64,000 nt of DNA from JANSWP01 sp041941305 (GCA_041941305.1 JBGTQJ010000029.1:1-64000), one strand, 5' to 3'. Shown: positions 18,208 to 27,396, numbered from the stretch's first letter. The notes: generated by a model not told the origin, from the letters alone. Numbers and translations: made by a program.

Positions 18208-19176
18208 TTACCAAATCCTATTCGATACCAGGAAGTTTTGAACGTAATCTTCAATCCCTTCCTCCAGGCTATAAAATGTATGTTCATAACCTGCCTTTCT
18301 CAACTTGGAAATATCCGCCTGGGTATAATATTGATAGGTAGCTCTTATGTCTTCAGGAGTGTCCACAAATGAAATGTTTGCAGACAGATTCATAGCCTTA
18401 AAGGTTGCGGTGGCCAAATCAAAAAAAGTGCGAGCTTTCCCAGTTCCAACGTTATACAAACCGCTGGCTTTCTGATTTTTATAGAAAAACCAGCAAACAT
18501 TGATGACGTCTTTTACATAAATAAAATCCCGTTTTTGTTCACCGTCTTTAAATTCAGGGTTATGAGAACGAAATAGTTTCATTCCTCCAGTCTCCTTGAT
18601 TTGGCGCACTGTATGAAATACAACGGAAGCCATTCGCCTCTTGTGGTATTCATTGGGTCCGTAAACGTTGAAAAATTTCAGTCCAGCCCAGAAAGGTGGT
18701 TGTTCTTTTTGTTTCAGCGCCCATTTGTCAAAATCGTTTTTAGATTTTCCATAAGGATTTAAGGGCTTTAATTTGGAAACAATGCTATGGGTGTCTTTGT
18801 AGCTATGCGCGCCCAAACCATAGGTGGCAGCACTGGAGGCATAAACCAGCGGAATGTTAAAGGCAGTACATATTTTCCAGATTTCTTTAGAGTAATTCAG
18901 GTTCAGGTTTTCAAAAATGGATGCATCTTTTTCTGTGGTATCAGTCCTTGCACCCAGGTGATAAACGAATTCGACTCGCTTGGCAAATTTTCGGAACCAA
19001 TTCAAAAATATATCCCGATGAATCCATTCTCTAACAAACTTCTTATTCAAATTGGGTTCCTTGTAATGTTTATAAAAATCATCTACCACAATGATGTCAT
19101 ACAAATGTCCTTCATCATTTAGCTTGCGCGCCAAACAAGAACCAATAAAACCCGCTGCACCTGTAATTATGATCAT
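18208..19176 (-). CDS. hldD: ADP-L-glycero-D-manno-heptose-6-epimerase
   Basis: Extended short-chain dehydrogenase of 322 aa. The N-terminal NAD(P)-binding motif is IIITGAAGFIGSCLARKLN; DNFYKH-like VVDDFYKHYKE, the helix after YHLGARTDTTEKD, the serine motif YASSAATYG and the Tyr-x3-Lys pair in NPYGKSKNDFDKW match HldD (RfaD). KRDFIYVKDVINVCWFF and YNVGTGKARTF are the family's C-terminal marks. It inverts C6 of ADP-heptose for the LPS inner core. No other heptose gene is near. Its 3' end lies about 110 bases from the triple-hairpin repeat. Confidence 0.93.
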   Translation of the reverse strand: MIIITGAAGFIGSCLARKLNDEGHLYDIIVVDDFYKHYKEPNLNKKFVREWIHRDIFLNWFRKFAKRVEFVYHLGARTDTTEKDASIFENLNLNYSKEIWKICTAFNIPLVYASSAATYGLGAHSYKDTHSIVSKLKPLNPYGKSKNDFDKWALKQKEQPPFWAGLKFFNVYGPNEYHKRRMASVVFHTVRQIKETGGMKLFRSHNPEFKDGEQKRDFIYVKDVINVCWFFYKNQKASGLYNVGTGKARTFFDLATATFKAMNLSANISFVDTPEDIRATYQYYTQADISKLRKAGYEHTFYSLEEGIEDYVQNFLVSNRIW

Positions 19177-19310
19177 ATTTCTAGATTGTTATATGCTATA
19201 TTGTTTTTGTAATCCCAGCATTCAAATGACAACAATATAACAATACCATCATATAACCATATAAGAAAGTTATTTTTTAGTAGCCATCAAACTTTTATTA
19301 TCTTTCGCTC

Positions 19311-19697
19311 ATGACAGATCCAGATAAACTCAAAAAGGCAAAACAAAAGGTCTTGATGAAAAAAGCCTGGTACTATCATTTGATTATTTTTTTCATCATC
19401 AACGCCATCCTGTTTTTCATCAATGCCGCTACAGGTGGACCTCCCTGGTTTTTCATTCCCATCATTAGTTGGGCATTGGGTGGCTTGCTGCCTCATTACC
19501 TCATTGCTTTCGGGCTCCCAGCATTTGGCATCTTAACTACTGAATGGGAACAAAAACAATTGGATGCAGAATTGCGGAAGCTGGAAGCCAAGAAAGGCAA
19601 AAAGGCACTACCCGATGGAGCTTCAAGAGATGAGATGGATGAAAGGCTGGAACTGAAGGAATTGCAAAAGGAATATGATGATGAAGACCTGGTTTGA
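19311..19697 (+). CDS. 2TM domain protein
   Basis: 128 aa. Two hydrophobic helices (YYHLIIFFIINAILFFIN and WFFIPIISWALGGLLPHYLI) separated by a short loop with GGPPWFF match the Bacteroidota 2TM domain, in which the second helix begins with a W-x-x-P and continues into H-x-x-x-x-F. The C-terminal 55 residues form a charged, probably coiled-coil tail (EQKQLDAELRKLEAKKGKKA, LKELQKEYDDEDLV). In related proteins the domain can be attached to LytTR regulators or stand alone, as here. Function unknown. Convergent with mtaB across a word-built hairpin only 12 bases after its stop. Confidence 0.75.
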   Translation: MTDPDKLKKAKQKVLMKKAWYYHLIIFFIINAILFFINAATGGPPWFFIPIISWALGGLLPHYLIAFGLPAFGILTTEWEQKQLDAELRKLEAKKGKKALPDGASRDEMDERLELKELQKEYDDEDLV

Positions 19698-19705
19698 AAT
19701 TATAA

Positions 19706-19769
19706 AAGTTCAAGAGTCAAGTACAAGTTCAAAAATCCTTCTGGTACTTGATTCTTGAACCTGGACTTT
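19706..19769. repeat. Word-built hairpin overlapping the mtaB 3' end (AAGTTCAAG vocabulary)
   Basis: AGTTCAAGAGTCAAGTAC (19707-19724) pairs with GTACTTGATTCTTGAACC (19744-19761) at 16 of 18 positions, with the word AAGTTCAA repeated in the loop side. The mtaB stop codon (19710-19712) and its last roughly 18 codons fall within it. It sits between convergent genes and could terminate both. Confidence 0.7.
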
Positions 19770-21083
19770 CACCGAGCCATTTTCATCAAAATCTATCAAA
19801 TTGACCATTCTAATTTCATTCAATAAGGCTTCATTTAAAGGCGTATCAATCTTGATATAATTGTCCGTAAAACCAGCCATACGCCCAGCTTCTTTGCTCT
19901 TTTCAAATAAAACTGGTCTGACTTCTCCCAAATGTTTTTCGTAGAAATATCGTCGTTTCTTTTCGGATAGAATGGTCAACATTTGATTTCTTCGGCGGCG
20001 TTCTTGCACAGATACGACTCCCGTCATTTCAGCAGCAGGTGTGTTGGGTCTTTCCGAATAAGTAAAAACATGCAAGTAGCTGATATTCAAGTCATTGATA
20101 AAACGGTATGTTTCCAGAAAATCTTCCTCCGTTTCACCAGGAAATCCAACGATCACATCGATGCCAATGCAACAATGAGGCATCAATTCCACAATTTTTG
20201 CCACTCTGTCAGCATACAATTCTCGCTTGTAGCGACGGCGCATGGCTTTGAGTTGTTTGTTGTTGCCACTTTGTAGGGGAATGTGAAAATGTGGGACAAA
20301 ACGGTTGGAGTTGGCTACAAATTCAATAACTTCATTGGTACACAGGTTAGGTTCTATACTGCTGATGCGGAACCTCGAAATACCTTCTACTTTATCCAGC
20401 GCTCTTATGAGATCTATAAACAATGCCTCCTTTTTAGGTCGCATCCCTTCAATTACTTCCGTTCCATTGCCAAAGTCACCAATATTCACACCGGTCAGGA
20501 CAATCTCTTTAACTCCCATTGCCGCTATCTTCTCAGCATTTACAACAACATTTTCAATCGTATCGCTTCGACTTTTGCCCCTTGCCATGGGAATGGTACA
20601 AAAAGAACAATTGTAATCACAACCATCCTGCACTTTCAAAAAAGAACGAGTGCGGTCTCCAAAAGAAAAAGCATTTACAAAATCTTTGGCTTCCTGTACC
20701 TCTCCGGCTATCACCATACCTTTGTCCGGAGCCTTGGACAAATCATCGATGTATTCTAAAATCCTAAACTTCTCAGCAGCCCCCAGCACCAAATCAACAC
20801 CGGGTATTTCAGAAATTTCCTTTGGTTTTAATTGTGCATAACAACCTATAACCACCACAAATGCCTGAGGTGAATGCCGCAAAGCCTGGCGGACAATTTT
20901 GCGACACTTTCGATCTGCAAAATCTGTAACAGAGCAGGTATTAATGACGTATATATTTGCACCGTCCTTAAATTGAACCTCCTGATAACCAGCATCTTCG
21001 AACAATCTCCCTATGGAGGAAGTTTCAGAATAATTCAGCTTACAGCCGAGGGTATAGAAGGATACTGTTTTTGGTGTTGCCAT
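19710..21083 (-). CDS. mtaB: tRNA t6A37 methylthiotransferase MtaB
   Basis: Radical-SAM methylthiotransferase converting t6A37 to ms2t6A37 in tRNAs reading ANN codons. The N-terminal UPF0004 domain holds the auxiliary-cluster cysteines (YTLGCKLNYSE, YVINTCSVTDFADRKC, VVVIGCYAQ). The radical-SAM triad is CDYNCSFCTIPMARGKSRS. HIPLQSGNNKQLKAMRRRY, GFPGETEEDF and a C-terminal TRAM region complete the family. At 457 aa it is slightly long. The C-terminal VQESSTRRIFELVLDS is encoded by the word-built palindrome, so the natural C-terminus has apparently been replaced by repeat sequence. The NxxxN-type GCKLN N-terminus favours MtaB over MiaB or RimO. Confidence 0.93.
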   Translation of the reverse strand: MATPKTVSFYTLGCKLNYSETSSIGRLFEDAGYQEVQFKDGANIYVINTCSVTDFADRKCRKIVRQALRHSPQAFVVVIGCYAQLKPKEISEIPGVDLVLGAAEKFRILEYIDDLSKAPDKGMVIAGEVQEAKDFVNAFSFGDRTRSFLKVQDGCDYNCSFCTIPMARGKSRSDTIENVVVNAEKIAAMGVKEIVLTGVNIGDFGNGTEVIEGMRPKKEALFIDLIRALDKVEGISRFRISSIEPNLCTNEVIEFVANSNRFVPHFHIPLQSGNNKQLKAMRRRYKRELYADRVAKIVELMPHCCIGIDVIVGFPGETEEDFLETYRFINDLNISYLHVFTYSERPNTPAAEMTGVVSVQERRRRNQMLTILSEKKRRYFYEKHLGEVRPVLFEKSKEAGRMAGFTDNYIKIDTPLNEALLNEIRMVNLIDFDENGSVKVQVQESSTRRIFELVLDS

Positions 21084-21127
21084 TTAATTCTAAAAATTTG
21101 CGCAAAATTACGGATTTTCACCAACTA

Positions 21128-21151
21128 GAGTGTGTCAGAAAAATCCCTTTG
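21128..21151. mobile_element. Solo end of the GAGCGTGTC MITE family
   Basis: GAGTGTGTCAGAAAAATCCC followed by TTTG matches the termini of the 8386-8548 element and is preceded by the same AACTA. No partner end is found nearby, so it is a remnant or chance survivor. It lies immediately upstream of a -7 box. Confidence 0.5.
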
Positions 21152-21157
21152 AAATCC

Positions 21158-21165
21158 TACCTTTG
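21158..21165 (+). promoter_or_regulatory. -7 promoter element (TACCTTTG) for the acyl-CoA dehydrogenase gene
   Basis: Full TAnnTTTG match, 29 bases before the ATG at 21195. The MITE-end remnant occupies the place where a -33 element would be expected. Confidence 0.5.
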
Positions 21166-21194
21166 GTTTTTTTACATCAATACCATTCCCAAAC

Positions 21195-22412
21195 ATGAAT
21201 TTTGAATACACTGAAAAATCTAAAGCAATACAAGAGCGTATCGATCGCTTTATGCAGGAACATATTTTCCCTATAGAAAAAGACTACTTTGAATTTGTTG
21301 AAGAACACCCCTGGCAAATTTATCCGGATCAGGAAAGATTAAAAGATATTGCAAAAGCAGAGGGCTTGTGGAATTTATTCTTGCCTAAAGGTTATGGGAA
21401 ATTCAGTCCAGGATTGACAAACCTGGAATATGCTCCATTGGCAGAGTTGATGGGAAGAGTCACCTGGTCCTCCCAAATATTTAATTGTAGCGCACCGGAT
21501 ACGGGCAATATGGAAGTACTTGCAAAGTATGGGACGCCAGAACAGCAAGAAAAATGGCTCACTCCATTGATGGAAGGCAAAATCCGATCAGCTTTTCTAA
21601 TGACAGAGCCAGGAGTCGCTTCGTCGGATGCCACCAATATTGAAACCTCAATCGTCCGAGATGGAGACGAGTACGTCATCAATGGTCGTAAATGGTGGTC
21701 TTCTGGCGCCATGAACCCTGAAACGGAAATCTATATCGTTATGGGCAAAACGGATCCCAATGCCCAAAGACATGTACAGCAAAGTATGATTCTGGTACCT
21801 GCGAATACCCCCGGGGTTGATGTCATTCGACCATTGAGGGTTTATGGTACAATGGATTCTCCGGAAGGTCATGCTGAAATAGCACTAAATAATGTGCGGG
21901 TGCCAGCCAGTAATCTATTGGTAGAAGAGGGAGCAGGCTTTGCCATTGCACAGGGACGTCTCGGACCAGGTCGCATTCACCATTGCATGAGATTGATAGG
22001 AGCAGCACAAAGAGCTTTGGATTTGATGTGTATCAGGGTTGCCCAACGGCAAACTTTTGGAAAACAAATTTCCCAGTACAGCAGCATTCGTCAGGACATC
22101 GCCAAATCGAGATGTGAAATTCATCAAGCCCGATTATTAACGCTAGCCGCTGCAGATAAGATTGACCGGTTTGGCATCAAGGAGGCCAAAGATTTGATCG
22201 CGATGATAAAAATTGTAGTGCCTACGATGACTTGTACGGTGGTCGACCGAGCCATTCAGGCACATGGTGGCCTGGGTGTTTGCCAGGATACCCCTTTGGC
22301 TGGATTCTGGATTTATGGCCGGACCATTAGATTGGCAGATGGACCAGATGAAGTGCATATGTACCAATTGGGGAGGAATACGATTAAACAGACGCAGTTG
22401 AAAGCGGGGTGA
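21195..22412 (+). CDS. Acyl-CoA dehydrogenase family protein (ACAD10/11-like)
   Basis: 405 aa FAD flavoprotein oxidising acyl-CoA to enoyl-CoA. The three-part fold is visible: helical N-domain (YTEKSKAIQERIDRFM), beta domain with FLMTEPGVASSDATNIET and YVINGRKWWSSGA (FAD/substrate contacts), and helical C-domain with RQTFGKQISQYSSIRQDIA and QAHGGLGVCQDTPL. RLADGPDEVHM holds the catalytic-base position with Asp/Glu as in ACAD10/11 and bacterial homologues. No electron-transfer flavoprotein or thiolase genes are adjacent. The stop TGA lies inside the first arm of the CGGGGTG repeat, which encodes the terminal KAG. Confidence 0.92.
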   Translation: MNFEYTEKSKAIQERIDRFMQEHIFPIEKDYFEFVEEHPWQIYPDQERLKDIAKAEGLWNLFLPKGYGKFSPGLTNLEYAPLAELMGRVTWSSQIFNCSAPDTGNMEVLAKYGTPEQQEKWLTPLMEGKIRSAFLMTEPGVASSDATNIETSIVRDGDEYVINGRKWWSSGAMNPETEIYIVMGKTDPNAQRHVQQSMILVPANTPGVDVIRPLRVYGTMDSPEGHAEIALNNVRVPASNLLVEEGAGFAIAQGRLGPGRIHHCMRLIGAAQRALDLMCIRVAQRQTFGKQISQYSSIRQDIAKSRCEIHQARLLTLAAADKIDRFGIKEAKDLIAMIKIVVPTMTCTVVDRAIQAHGGLGVCQDTPLAGFWIYGRTIRLADGPDEVHMYQLGRNTIKQTQLKAG

Positions 22413-22494
22413 TTGCGGGGTGCGGGTTTAACTTTTACCTAATCCTATTCCCCGACAACCCGGCAACACGCATCCCGGCAACCCGTACCCCGAC
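22404..22494. repeat. Word-built inverted repeat (CGGGGTGCGGGTT vocabulary)
   Basis: Left arm 22404-22429 has GCGGGGTGATTGCGGGGTG then CGGGTTT. Right arm 22450-22494 has ACCCGGCAACACGCATCCC and AACCCGTACCCCG. The core CGGGGT(G/A)CGGGTT pairs at 12 of 13 positions. It is strikingly G/C-rich in AT-rich surroundings. It follows the same grammar as other word palindromes here and overlaps the preceding stop codon. Confidence 0.65.
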
Positions 22495-22539
22495 ATTTAA
22501 ACCAACTGGTTCATTGTTCTTCAACTCATATCAAACAAT

Positions 22540-24255
22540 ATGAAAAAGCCATTCCTTTATCTTTTAGCTTCTATTCACTTATTCTCCTGTCAAACAAAAC
22601 AAGACAACATTACTTTTGAAAAAAAGGTCGCTTCTGTGGAAGCGTTGATCAAACATTCAGCAGAATTTGATACGCCTGAAGTGATAAAAGTGACCGATGG
22701 CATCCATGTCGCTATTGGATTTGGACTTGCCAATTCCATTTTTATAGAAGGAGAGAAGGGAAACATCATAGTAGACTGTACCGAAAGCAATGATGTCGCA
22801 ACAAAGGTGAAAGCTGAATTTGACAAAATCAGTAATAAGCCAGTCAAGGCCATCATTTACACACACAATCATGCTGACCATATTTTTGGTGCAGGAGTGA
22901 TGGCGGGGGATGACAATCCGGAGATATATTCACACGAGTTGACAAATTATTACATCGATCGATTGTTGAACATTGTACAGCCAATCATAGGGATGCGCAG
23001 TACGCGAATGTTTGGAACCAAACTGGATGATGACAGCCACATTAATTGCGGGATTGGACCCTTTCTGGATGCACATGAAACGACCAACCGATCCTTACTC
23101 AGACCAACCGTTACTTTTGAAGATGAATTGGAAGTAGAAATTGAGGGAATCAAAATCCAATTTGCACATGTTCCGGGTGAGACAGATGACCAATTGTATG
23201 TCTGGCTTCCGGAAAAGAAGGTCCTATTGCCTGGCGATAACATTTACAAAACCTTTCCTAATCTCTATACCATTCGAGGAACGCCTTATCGCGATGTCAA
23301 GCAATGGGCAAATAGTCTGGATCAAATGCGTTATCTGAAACCTGAATTTTTGGTACCGAGCCACACCAGACCTGTTACAGGAGCTGAAGAAATTGAATCT
23401 ATTTTGAGGGATTATGCAGATGGGGTGCGATTTGTTCATGACCAAACCATTCGATATATGAACCTGGGTATGACGCCAGACGAAATTGTAGAGCGGGTCA
23501 TTTTGCCGGAACATTTGTCCAGCTCCCCCTACCTTCAGGAGTTTTACGGTCGCGTGGATTGGTCAGTCAGGAGTATTTTCACAGGCTACATGGGCTGGTT
23601 TGGCGGCAATGCCACTACATTGATTCCATTGCCATTAAAGGAAAAAGCAGAAAAAATGGCGAATTTAGCTGGTGGTGCAGCCAATCTTTTATCAAACGCT
23701 CAAACTGCTTTGGAAAATAGCGAATACCAATGGGCTTTGGAATTGTCAGGGCATTCCCTATTACTTTCGCCCGATAATGAACAAGCAAAAGAAATCCGTT
23801 ACCAAAGTTTGATTGGGCTTGGTTCGGAACAATCCAATCCAAATGCCAGGAATTATTACCTCAGCCAGGCTTTGGAAGTGAAAGGACAGAGTATGGAATT
23901 GATAGCCGAAAGAACACCTGGCATGGTCAAAGACATTCCAATCAAAGCCATTTTTGAAGCAATGGCGGTAAAAACAATTCCTGAAAAGTGCATCAACTTT
24001 AGCAAAAAAGCAGTGTTTCATTTTTCGGATTTGGGAGCAACCTGGAGCGTTCACATTCGAAGAGGCGTAACTGAAATACAGCCCTTCGCTTTGGAAAATG
24101 CTGAATTGGAAATTAAAACGACTTCCCAGGTTTGGAAAGAGATTGTCGCCCAAATCCGAAAACCTTTGATAGCCATTGCGACAGGAGATTTAAAAATAGA
24201 TGGGGGGATGGGGAACTTTAAGGAGTTTATGGATGTGTTTCAGGAAGAAAATTAA
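22540..24255 (+). CDS. Alkylsulfatase-like MBL-fold lipoprotein
   Basis: 571 aa, with a lipoprotein signal (LLASIHLFSCQTKQ; Cys about 17). The metallo-beta-lactamase domain carries THNHADHIFGAG with the expected zinc ligands, and later HVPGETDDQLYVWLPEKK and VLLPGDNIYKTFPNLY and LVPSHTRPVTG. The middle (GRVDWSVRSIFTGYMGWFGG) is the alkylsulfatase dimerisation domain, and the C-terminal 120 residues look like the SCP2-like domain. This three-part layout is that of SdsA1-type alkyl/aryl sulfatases, which cleave primary alkyl sulfates such as SDS. It is shorter than the usual 650 aa. No sulfur-related neighbours. Confidence 0.88.
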   Translation: MKKPFLYLLASIHLFSCQTKQDNITFEKKVASVEALIKHSAEFDTPEVIKVTDGIHVAIGFGLANSIFIEGEKGNIIVDCTESNDVATKVKAEFDKISNKPVKAIIYTHNHADHIFGAGVMAGDDNPEIYSHELTNYYIDRLLNIVQPIIGMRSTRMFGTKLDDDSHINCGIGPFLDAHETTNRSLLRPTVTFEDELEVEIEGIKIQFAHVPGETDDQLYVWLPEKKVLLPGDNIYKTFPNLYTIRGTPYRDVKQWANSLDQMRYLKPEFLVPSHTRPVTGAEEIESILRDYADGVRFVHDQTIRYMNLGMTPDEIVERVILPEHLSSSPYLQEFYGRVDWSVRSIFTGYMGWFGGNATTLIPLPLKEKAEKMANLAGGAANLLSNAQTALENSEYQWALELSGHSLLLSPDNEQAKEIRYQSLIGLGSEQSNPNARNYYLSQALEVKGQSMELIAERTPGMVKDIPIKAIFEAMAVKTIPEKCINFSKKAVFHFSDLGATWSVHIRRGVTEIQPFALENAELEIKTTSQVWKEIVAQIRKPLIAIATGDLKIDGGMGNFKEFMDVFQEEN

Positions 24256-24402
24256 ATTGAGTGGCGATATTTCCCCAAAAGTCACGCAACTAAATTGAAC
24301 TGTCCCTGCCCGATACGCATTTCTAACGTAGAAATTAATTCGAAAAAGAAAAGAGTAGCTGTTTTGAAGAAGCTTGAAAAGAATTAAGCGAATAAACTGT
24401 AT

Positions 24403-26244
24403 ATGATTCCTCGAAATAGAAACGAAAGTATGAAGCCCAAACCTTCCAATTCCTGGAAAAACAATTTTCAGGCTTTACAATACATCCCCCGTTTTTTCAA
24501 ACTCATATGGCAAACCAATAAATGGTTATTTATAGCCAATATTGCAACCCGATTGGTAAAATCTATATTGCCTGTATTGTTGCTTTGGGTCGGGAAATTG
24601 ATCATTGATGAAGTCATTTTACAACTAAATGCTCCAGAAAAGAATTTTGAGCAATTGTGGTGGTTGCTGGGACTGGAATTTGGATTGGCAGTGTTGTCTA
24701 ATTTACTGAGTCGATTGATCAGTTTGACAGATGGTTTATTGGGTGATCTGTATGCAAATAAATCTTCTGTAGTTCTGATTCGAAAAGCGGCGAATCTGGA
24801 GTTGAGTCAATTGGAGGATGCTGAGTTTTATGACAAATTGGAAAGAGCGCGTCGCCAAACGACTCGCCGTGTTGCCTTGATGTCGAATGTTTTGAGTCAG
24901 GGGCAGGATATTATTACAGTCTTGTCTTTGATCACAGGATTGATAGTTTTTGAACCCTGGCTGGTTGTTTTGTTATTTGTAGCCATCATTCCTTCCTTTA
25001 TCAATGAAGTCAAATTTAGCCGAACCAGTTATTCATTGGCTCGAAGTTGGACACCAGAGCGGCGGGAATTGGATTACTACCGCTACATTGGTGCCAGTGA
25101 TGTGACTGCCAAGGAAATCAAGCTTTTTGGATTGGCAGATTATATCTCTGAACAGTTTTCTGTACTAGCACATAAATACTATCTCGCCAATCGAAATTTA
25201 GCCATTCGACGCAGTCTTTGGGGAAGCTTTTTTCACATCGTGGGTGATTTGGCTTATTATGGAGCCTATGTTTTCATCATCATTCGAACGGTAGGTGGGT
25301 TGCTCACAGTCGGGGATCTGACCTTCCTTGCTGGCTCTTTTAGTCGTCTGAGAAGTCAATTGCAGACGATATTTTCCAGATTTTCTAAAATCACAGAGAG
25401 CGCGCTTTACCTCAAAGATTATTTCGACTTTATTGACATTGAGCATTCCAGACTTGCAGCCTCCGAAATAAAGATTTTACCACAAAAAATAAAAACCGGG
25501 TTTGAGTTTCGAAATGTGCATTTCAAATATCCAGGCTCTGATGTTTATGTTTTGAGAGATATTTCCTTCCATTTAAAAGCTGGAGAAAAACTGGCACTGG
25601 TTGGAGAAAATGGTGCAGGAAAAACGACCCTGGTAAAATTACTGCTGCGACTTTACGAACCTACTGAAGGACAAATTCTATTAGATGGTACGGATATTCA
25701 GCGTTTCGATAAAGCAGCATATCAAAATAAATTTGGCGCCATATTTCAGGATTTTGTGAAATATTACTTCACAGCTGGCGAAAATATTGGCATCGGAAAA
25801 ATAAAAGCCGTCAACGACCAGCCTCAAATCGAATTTGCAGCAGAGAAAAGCCTTGCAGATCAAGTCATTGAAGATTTGCCTCAAAAATACGAACAACGCC
25901 TTGGTAAACGCTTCAATGATGGAAAAGACCTCTCCGGCGGACAATGGCAAAAAATCGCATTGGGAAGGGCATATATGAAAGATGCCGAGGTCATCATTCT
26001 GGACGAACCCACTGCTGCCCTGGATGCCCGTGCGGAGTATGAGGCTTTCGAGCGATTTGTTGAATTAACAAAACAAAAAACCTCCGTGATCATTTCACAC
26101 CGCTTTAGTACTGTTCGGATGGCGGAACGGATTTTAGTGTTAAAAGGAGGAACGATTCTGGAATTGGGTTCTCATGAAGAATTGATTGAGAATAAAGGTT
26201 TGTATGCAGAGTTATTTGAATTGCAGGCAAAGGGGTATCAGTAA
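24403..26244 (+). CDS. ABC transporter, fused permease/ATPase (exporter type)
   Basis: 613 aa. The N-terminal 330 residues form a six-helix ABC exporter membrane domain. The ATPase has Walker A GENGAGKTTL, signature LSGGQWQKIALGRAYMKD and Walker B EVIILDEPTAALD, with an H-loop in VIISHRFSTVRMAE. Q-loop: FGAIFQDFVKYYFT. Single half-transporter, so it should work as a homodimer. Substrate cannot be told; no peptidase C39 domain, lasso/lanthipeptide or adjacent precursor was seen. The start could also be the ATG at 24430. No clear terminator or operon partner upstream. Confidence 0.9.
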   Translation: MIPRNRNESMKPKPSNSWKNNFQALQYIPRFFKLIWQTNKWLFIANIATRLVKSILPVLLLWVGKLIIDEVILQLNAPEKNFEQLWWLLGLEFGLAVLSNLLSRLISLTDGLLGDLYANKSSVVLIRKAANLELSQLEDAEFYDKLERARRQTTRRVALMSNVLSQGQDIITVLSLITGLIVFEPWLVVLLFVAIIPSFINEVKFSRTSYSLARSWTPERRELDYYRYIGASDVTAKEIKLFGLADYISEQFSVLAHKYYLANRNLAIRRSLWGSFFHIVGDLAYYGAYVFIIIRTVGGLLTVGDLTFLAGSFSRLRSQLQTIFSRFSKITESALYLKDYFDFIDIEHSRLAASEIKILPQKIKTGFEFRNVHFKYPGSDVYVLRDISFHLKAGEKLALVGENGAGKTTLVKLLLRLYEPTEGQILLDGTDIQRFDKAAYQNKFGAIFQDFVKYYFTAGENIGIGKIKAVNDQPQIEFAAEKSLADQVIEDLPQKYEQRLGKRFNDGKDLSGGQWQKIALGRAYMKDAEVIILDEPTAALDARAEYEAFERFVELTKQKTSVIISHRFSTVRMAERILVLKGGTILELGSHEELIENKGLYAELFELQAKGYQ

Positions 26245-26328
26245 GATAGCTTAATTTGCAAGTTTGTTCTAAAAACTAATTGCTCCTCGTAAATCATGGA
26301 AAAAAAGAAATCAAACAAATACACGAAT

Positions 26329-26862
26329 ATGAGAAAAGTAATCTTAGGGCTCGCAGTGAGTCTCGACGGCTTTATAGAAGGACCTAATGGCGAATACGAT
26401 TGGTGTTTTACGGACCAGGATTATGGGATGTCCGAATTCTTCAAGCGCATTGACAGCGTTTTTTATGGAAGGAAGTCTTATGAATTGACCCAGGCCATGG
26501 CAGCAGAAGGCACGGATATGTCTGGCATGCCCAAACTTAAGGAATATGTGTTTTCCAATACGCTAACAGCAATCAAACCAGGGGTAGAAATTATTAGTGG
26601 TGATATAGCAGCTGAAGTCCAGAAAATCAAACAAGCGAAAGGGAAGGATATTTGGTTGTTTGGCGGAGCTAGTTTGACGACTTCGTTGCTCAACCTAAAT
26701 CTAGTAGATGAAATAGGAATGGCAGTTCATCCCATTATTTTGGGCAGTGGCAAACCCTTATTTCAGAATATTCCGAGAAGGATTGAACTAATTCTGGTTG
26801 ATACAAAAACTTATGCTACTGGTTTGGTGTATTTGACTTACCATTTGAAGAAACAACCATAA
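26329..26862 (+). CDS. Dihydrofolate reductase family (RibD C-terminal-like) protein
   Basis: 177 aa from the ATG at 26329 (RKVILGLAVSLDGFIEGPNG is the usual family start; an ATG 33 bases upstream adds a Lys/Asn-rich stretch). Features of the YyaP/YwjB-type family: LDGFIEGPNGEYDW, YGRKSYEL, VFSNTL, DIWLFGGASLTTSLLNLNLV, DEIGMAVHPIILGSGKPLF. Related to DHFR and RibD reductases using NADPH, but most such stand-alone proteins have no assigned substrate. It is followed 17 bases later by a DUF1801 gene, a common genomic neighbour type among small stress or detoxification genes. Confidence 0.88.
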   Translation: MRKVILGLAVSLDGFIEGPNGEYDWCFTDQDYGMSEFFKRIDSVFYGRKSYELTQAMAAEGTDMSGMPKLKEYVFSNTLTAIKPGVEIISGDIAAEVQKIKQAKGKDIWLFGGASLTTSLLNLNLVDEIGMAVHPIILGSGKPLFQNIPRRIELILVDTKTYATGLVYLTYHLKKQP

Positions 26863-26879
26863 CTTATAATTGAAATAGC

Positions 26880-27236
26880 ATGAATCAGTCAAAAGACCCA
26901 AAAGTACAGGATTGGCTCACCCAAATGATGATGACAGATGCCGACAAATATCCAATTGTAGAAGCATTAAGAGATAAAGTTTTTGAGCATTATCCATCTA
27001 CTCGGGAAAAAATGATGTATGGTGGAATCATCTTTTCTTCCGCGGAAGATTGGGGAGGAATTTTTGCCTATAAAAATCATGTGTCTTTTGAATTCAGTTT
27101 GGGTTATCAATTTAATGATCCTGATAACCTATTGGAGGGGGGTGGAAAATATCGTCGGCACTTAAAGTTTAAATCCATGGAAGATGTAGCAACTAAAAAA
27201 GTAATATATTTTGTTGAGCAAGCAATTAAAAACTAG
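26880..27236 (+). CDS. DUF1801 domain protein
   Basis: 118 aa covering one DUF1801 (YdhG/YjbR-like) alpha-beta domain: KYPIVEALRDKVFEHYPSTR, EKMMYGGIIFSS, WGGIFAYKNHVSFEFSLGYQ, GKYRRHLKFKSMED. The family is small, cytoplasmic and of unknown function, sometimes linked to iron-sulfur or DNA-binding proteins without proof. It is probably co-transcribed with the DHFR-like gene 17 bases upstream. Confidence 0.8.
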   Translation: MNQSKDPKVQDWLTQMMMTDADKYPIVEALRDKVFEHYPSTREKMMYGGIIFSSAEDWGGIFAYKNHVSFEFSLGYQFNDPDNLLEGGGKYRRHLKFKSMEDVATKKVIYFVEQAIKN

Positions 27237-27396
27237 AAGTGACTTGATTTGCTATTGATGTTGTTCAAATAGGTCACAGTGTCCCCTGGCGGGAGACTCT
27301 GCTAAATGCTTTTTCGAATTTATTTTTAATTAACCTAAAGGGTTATTGGCTGAGTCTCTCAAAGAACTACTAATTCATAATGGTGTACAAGAACTT

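Noticed and set aside
18040..18372. 110-codon + strand frame after the BNR gene
   Set aside because: Covers the triple-hairpin repeat and then lies antisense to hldD.
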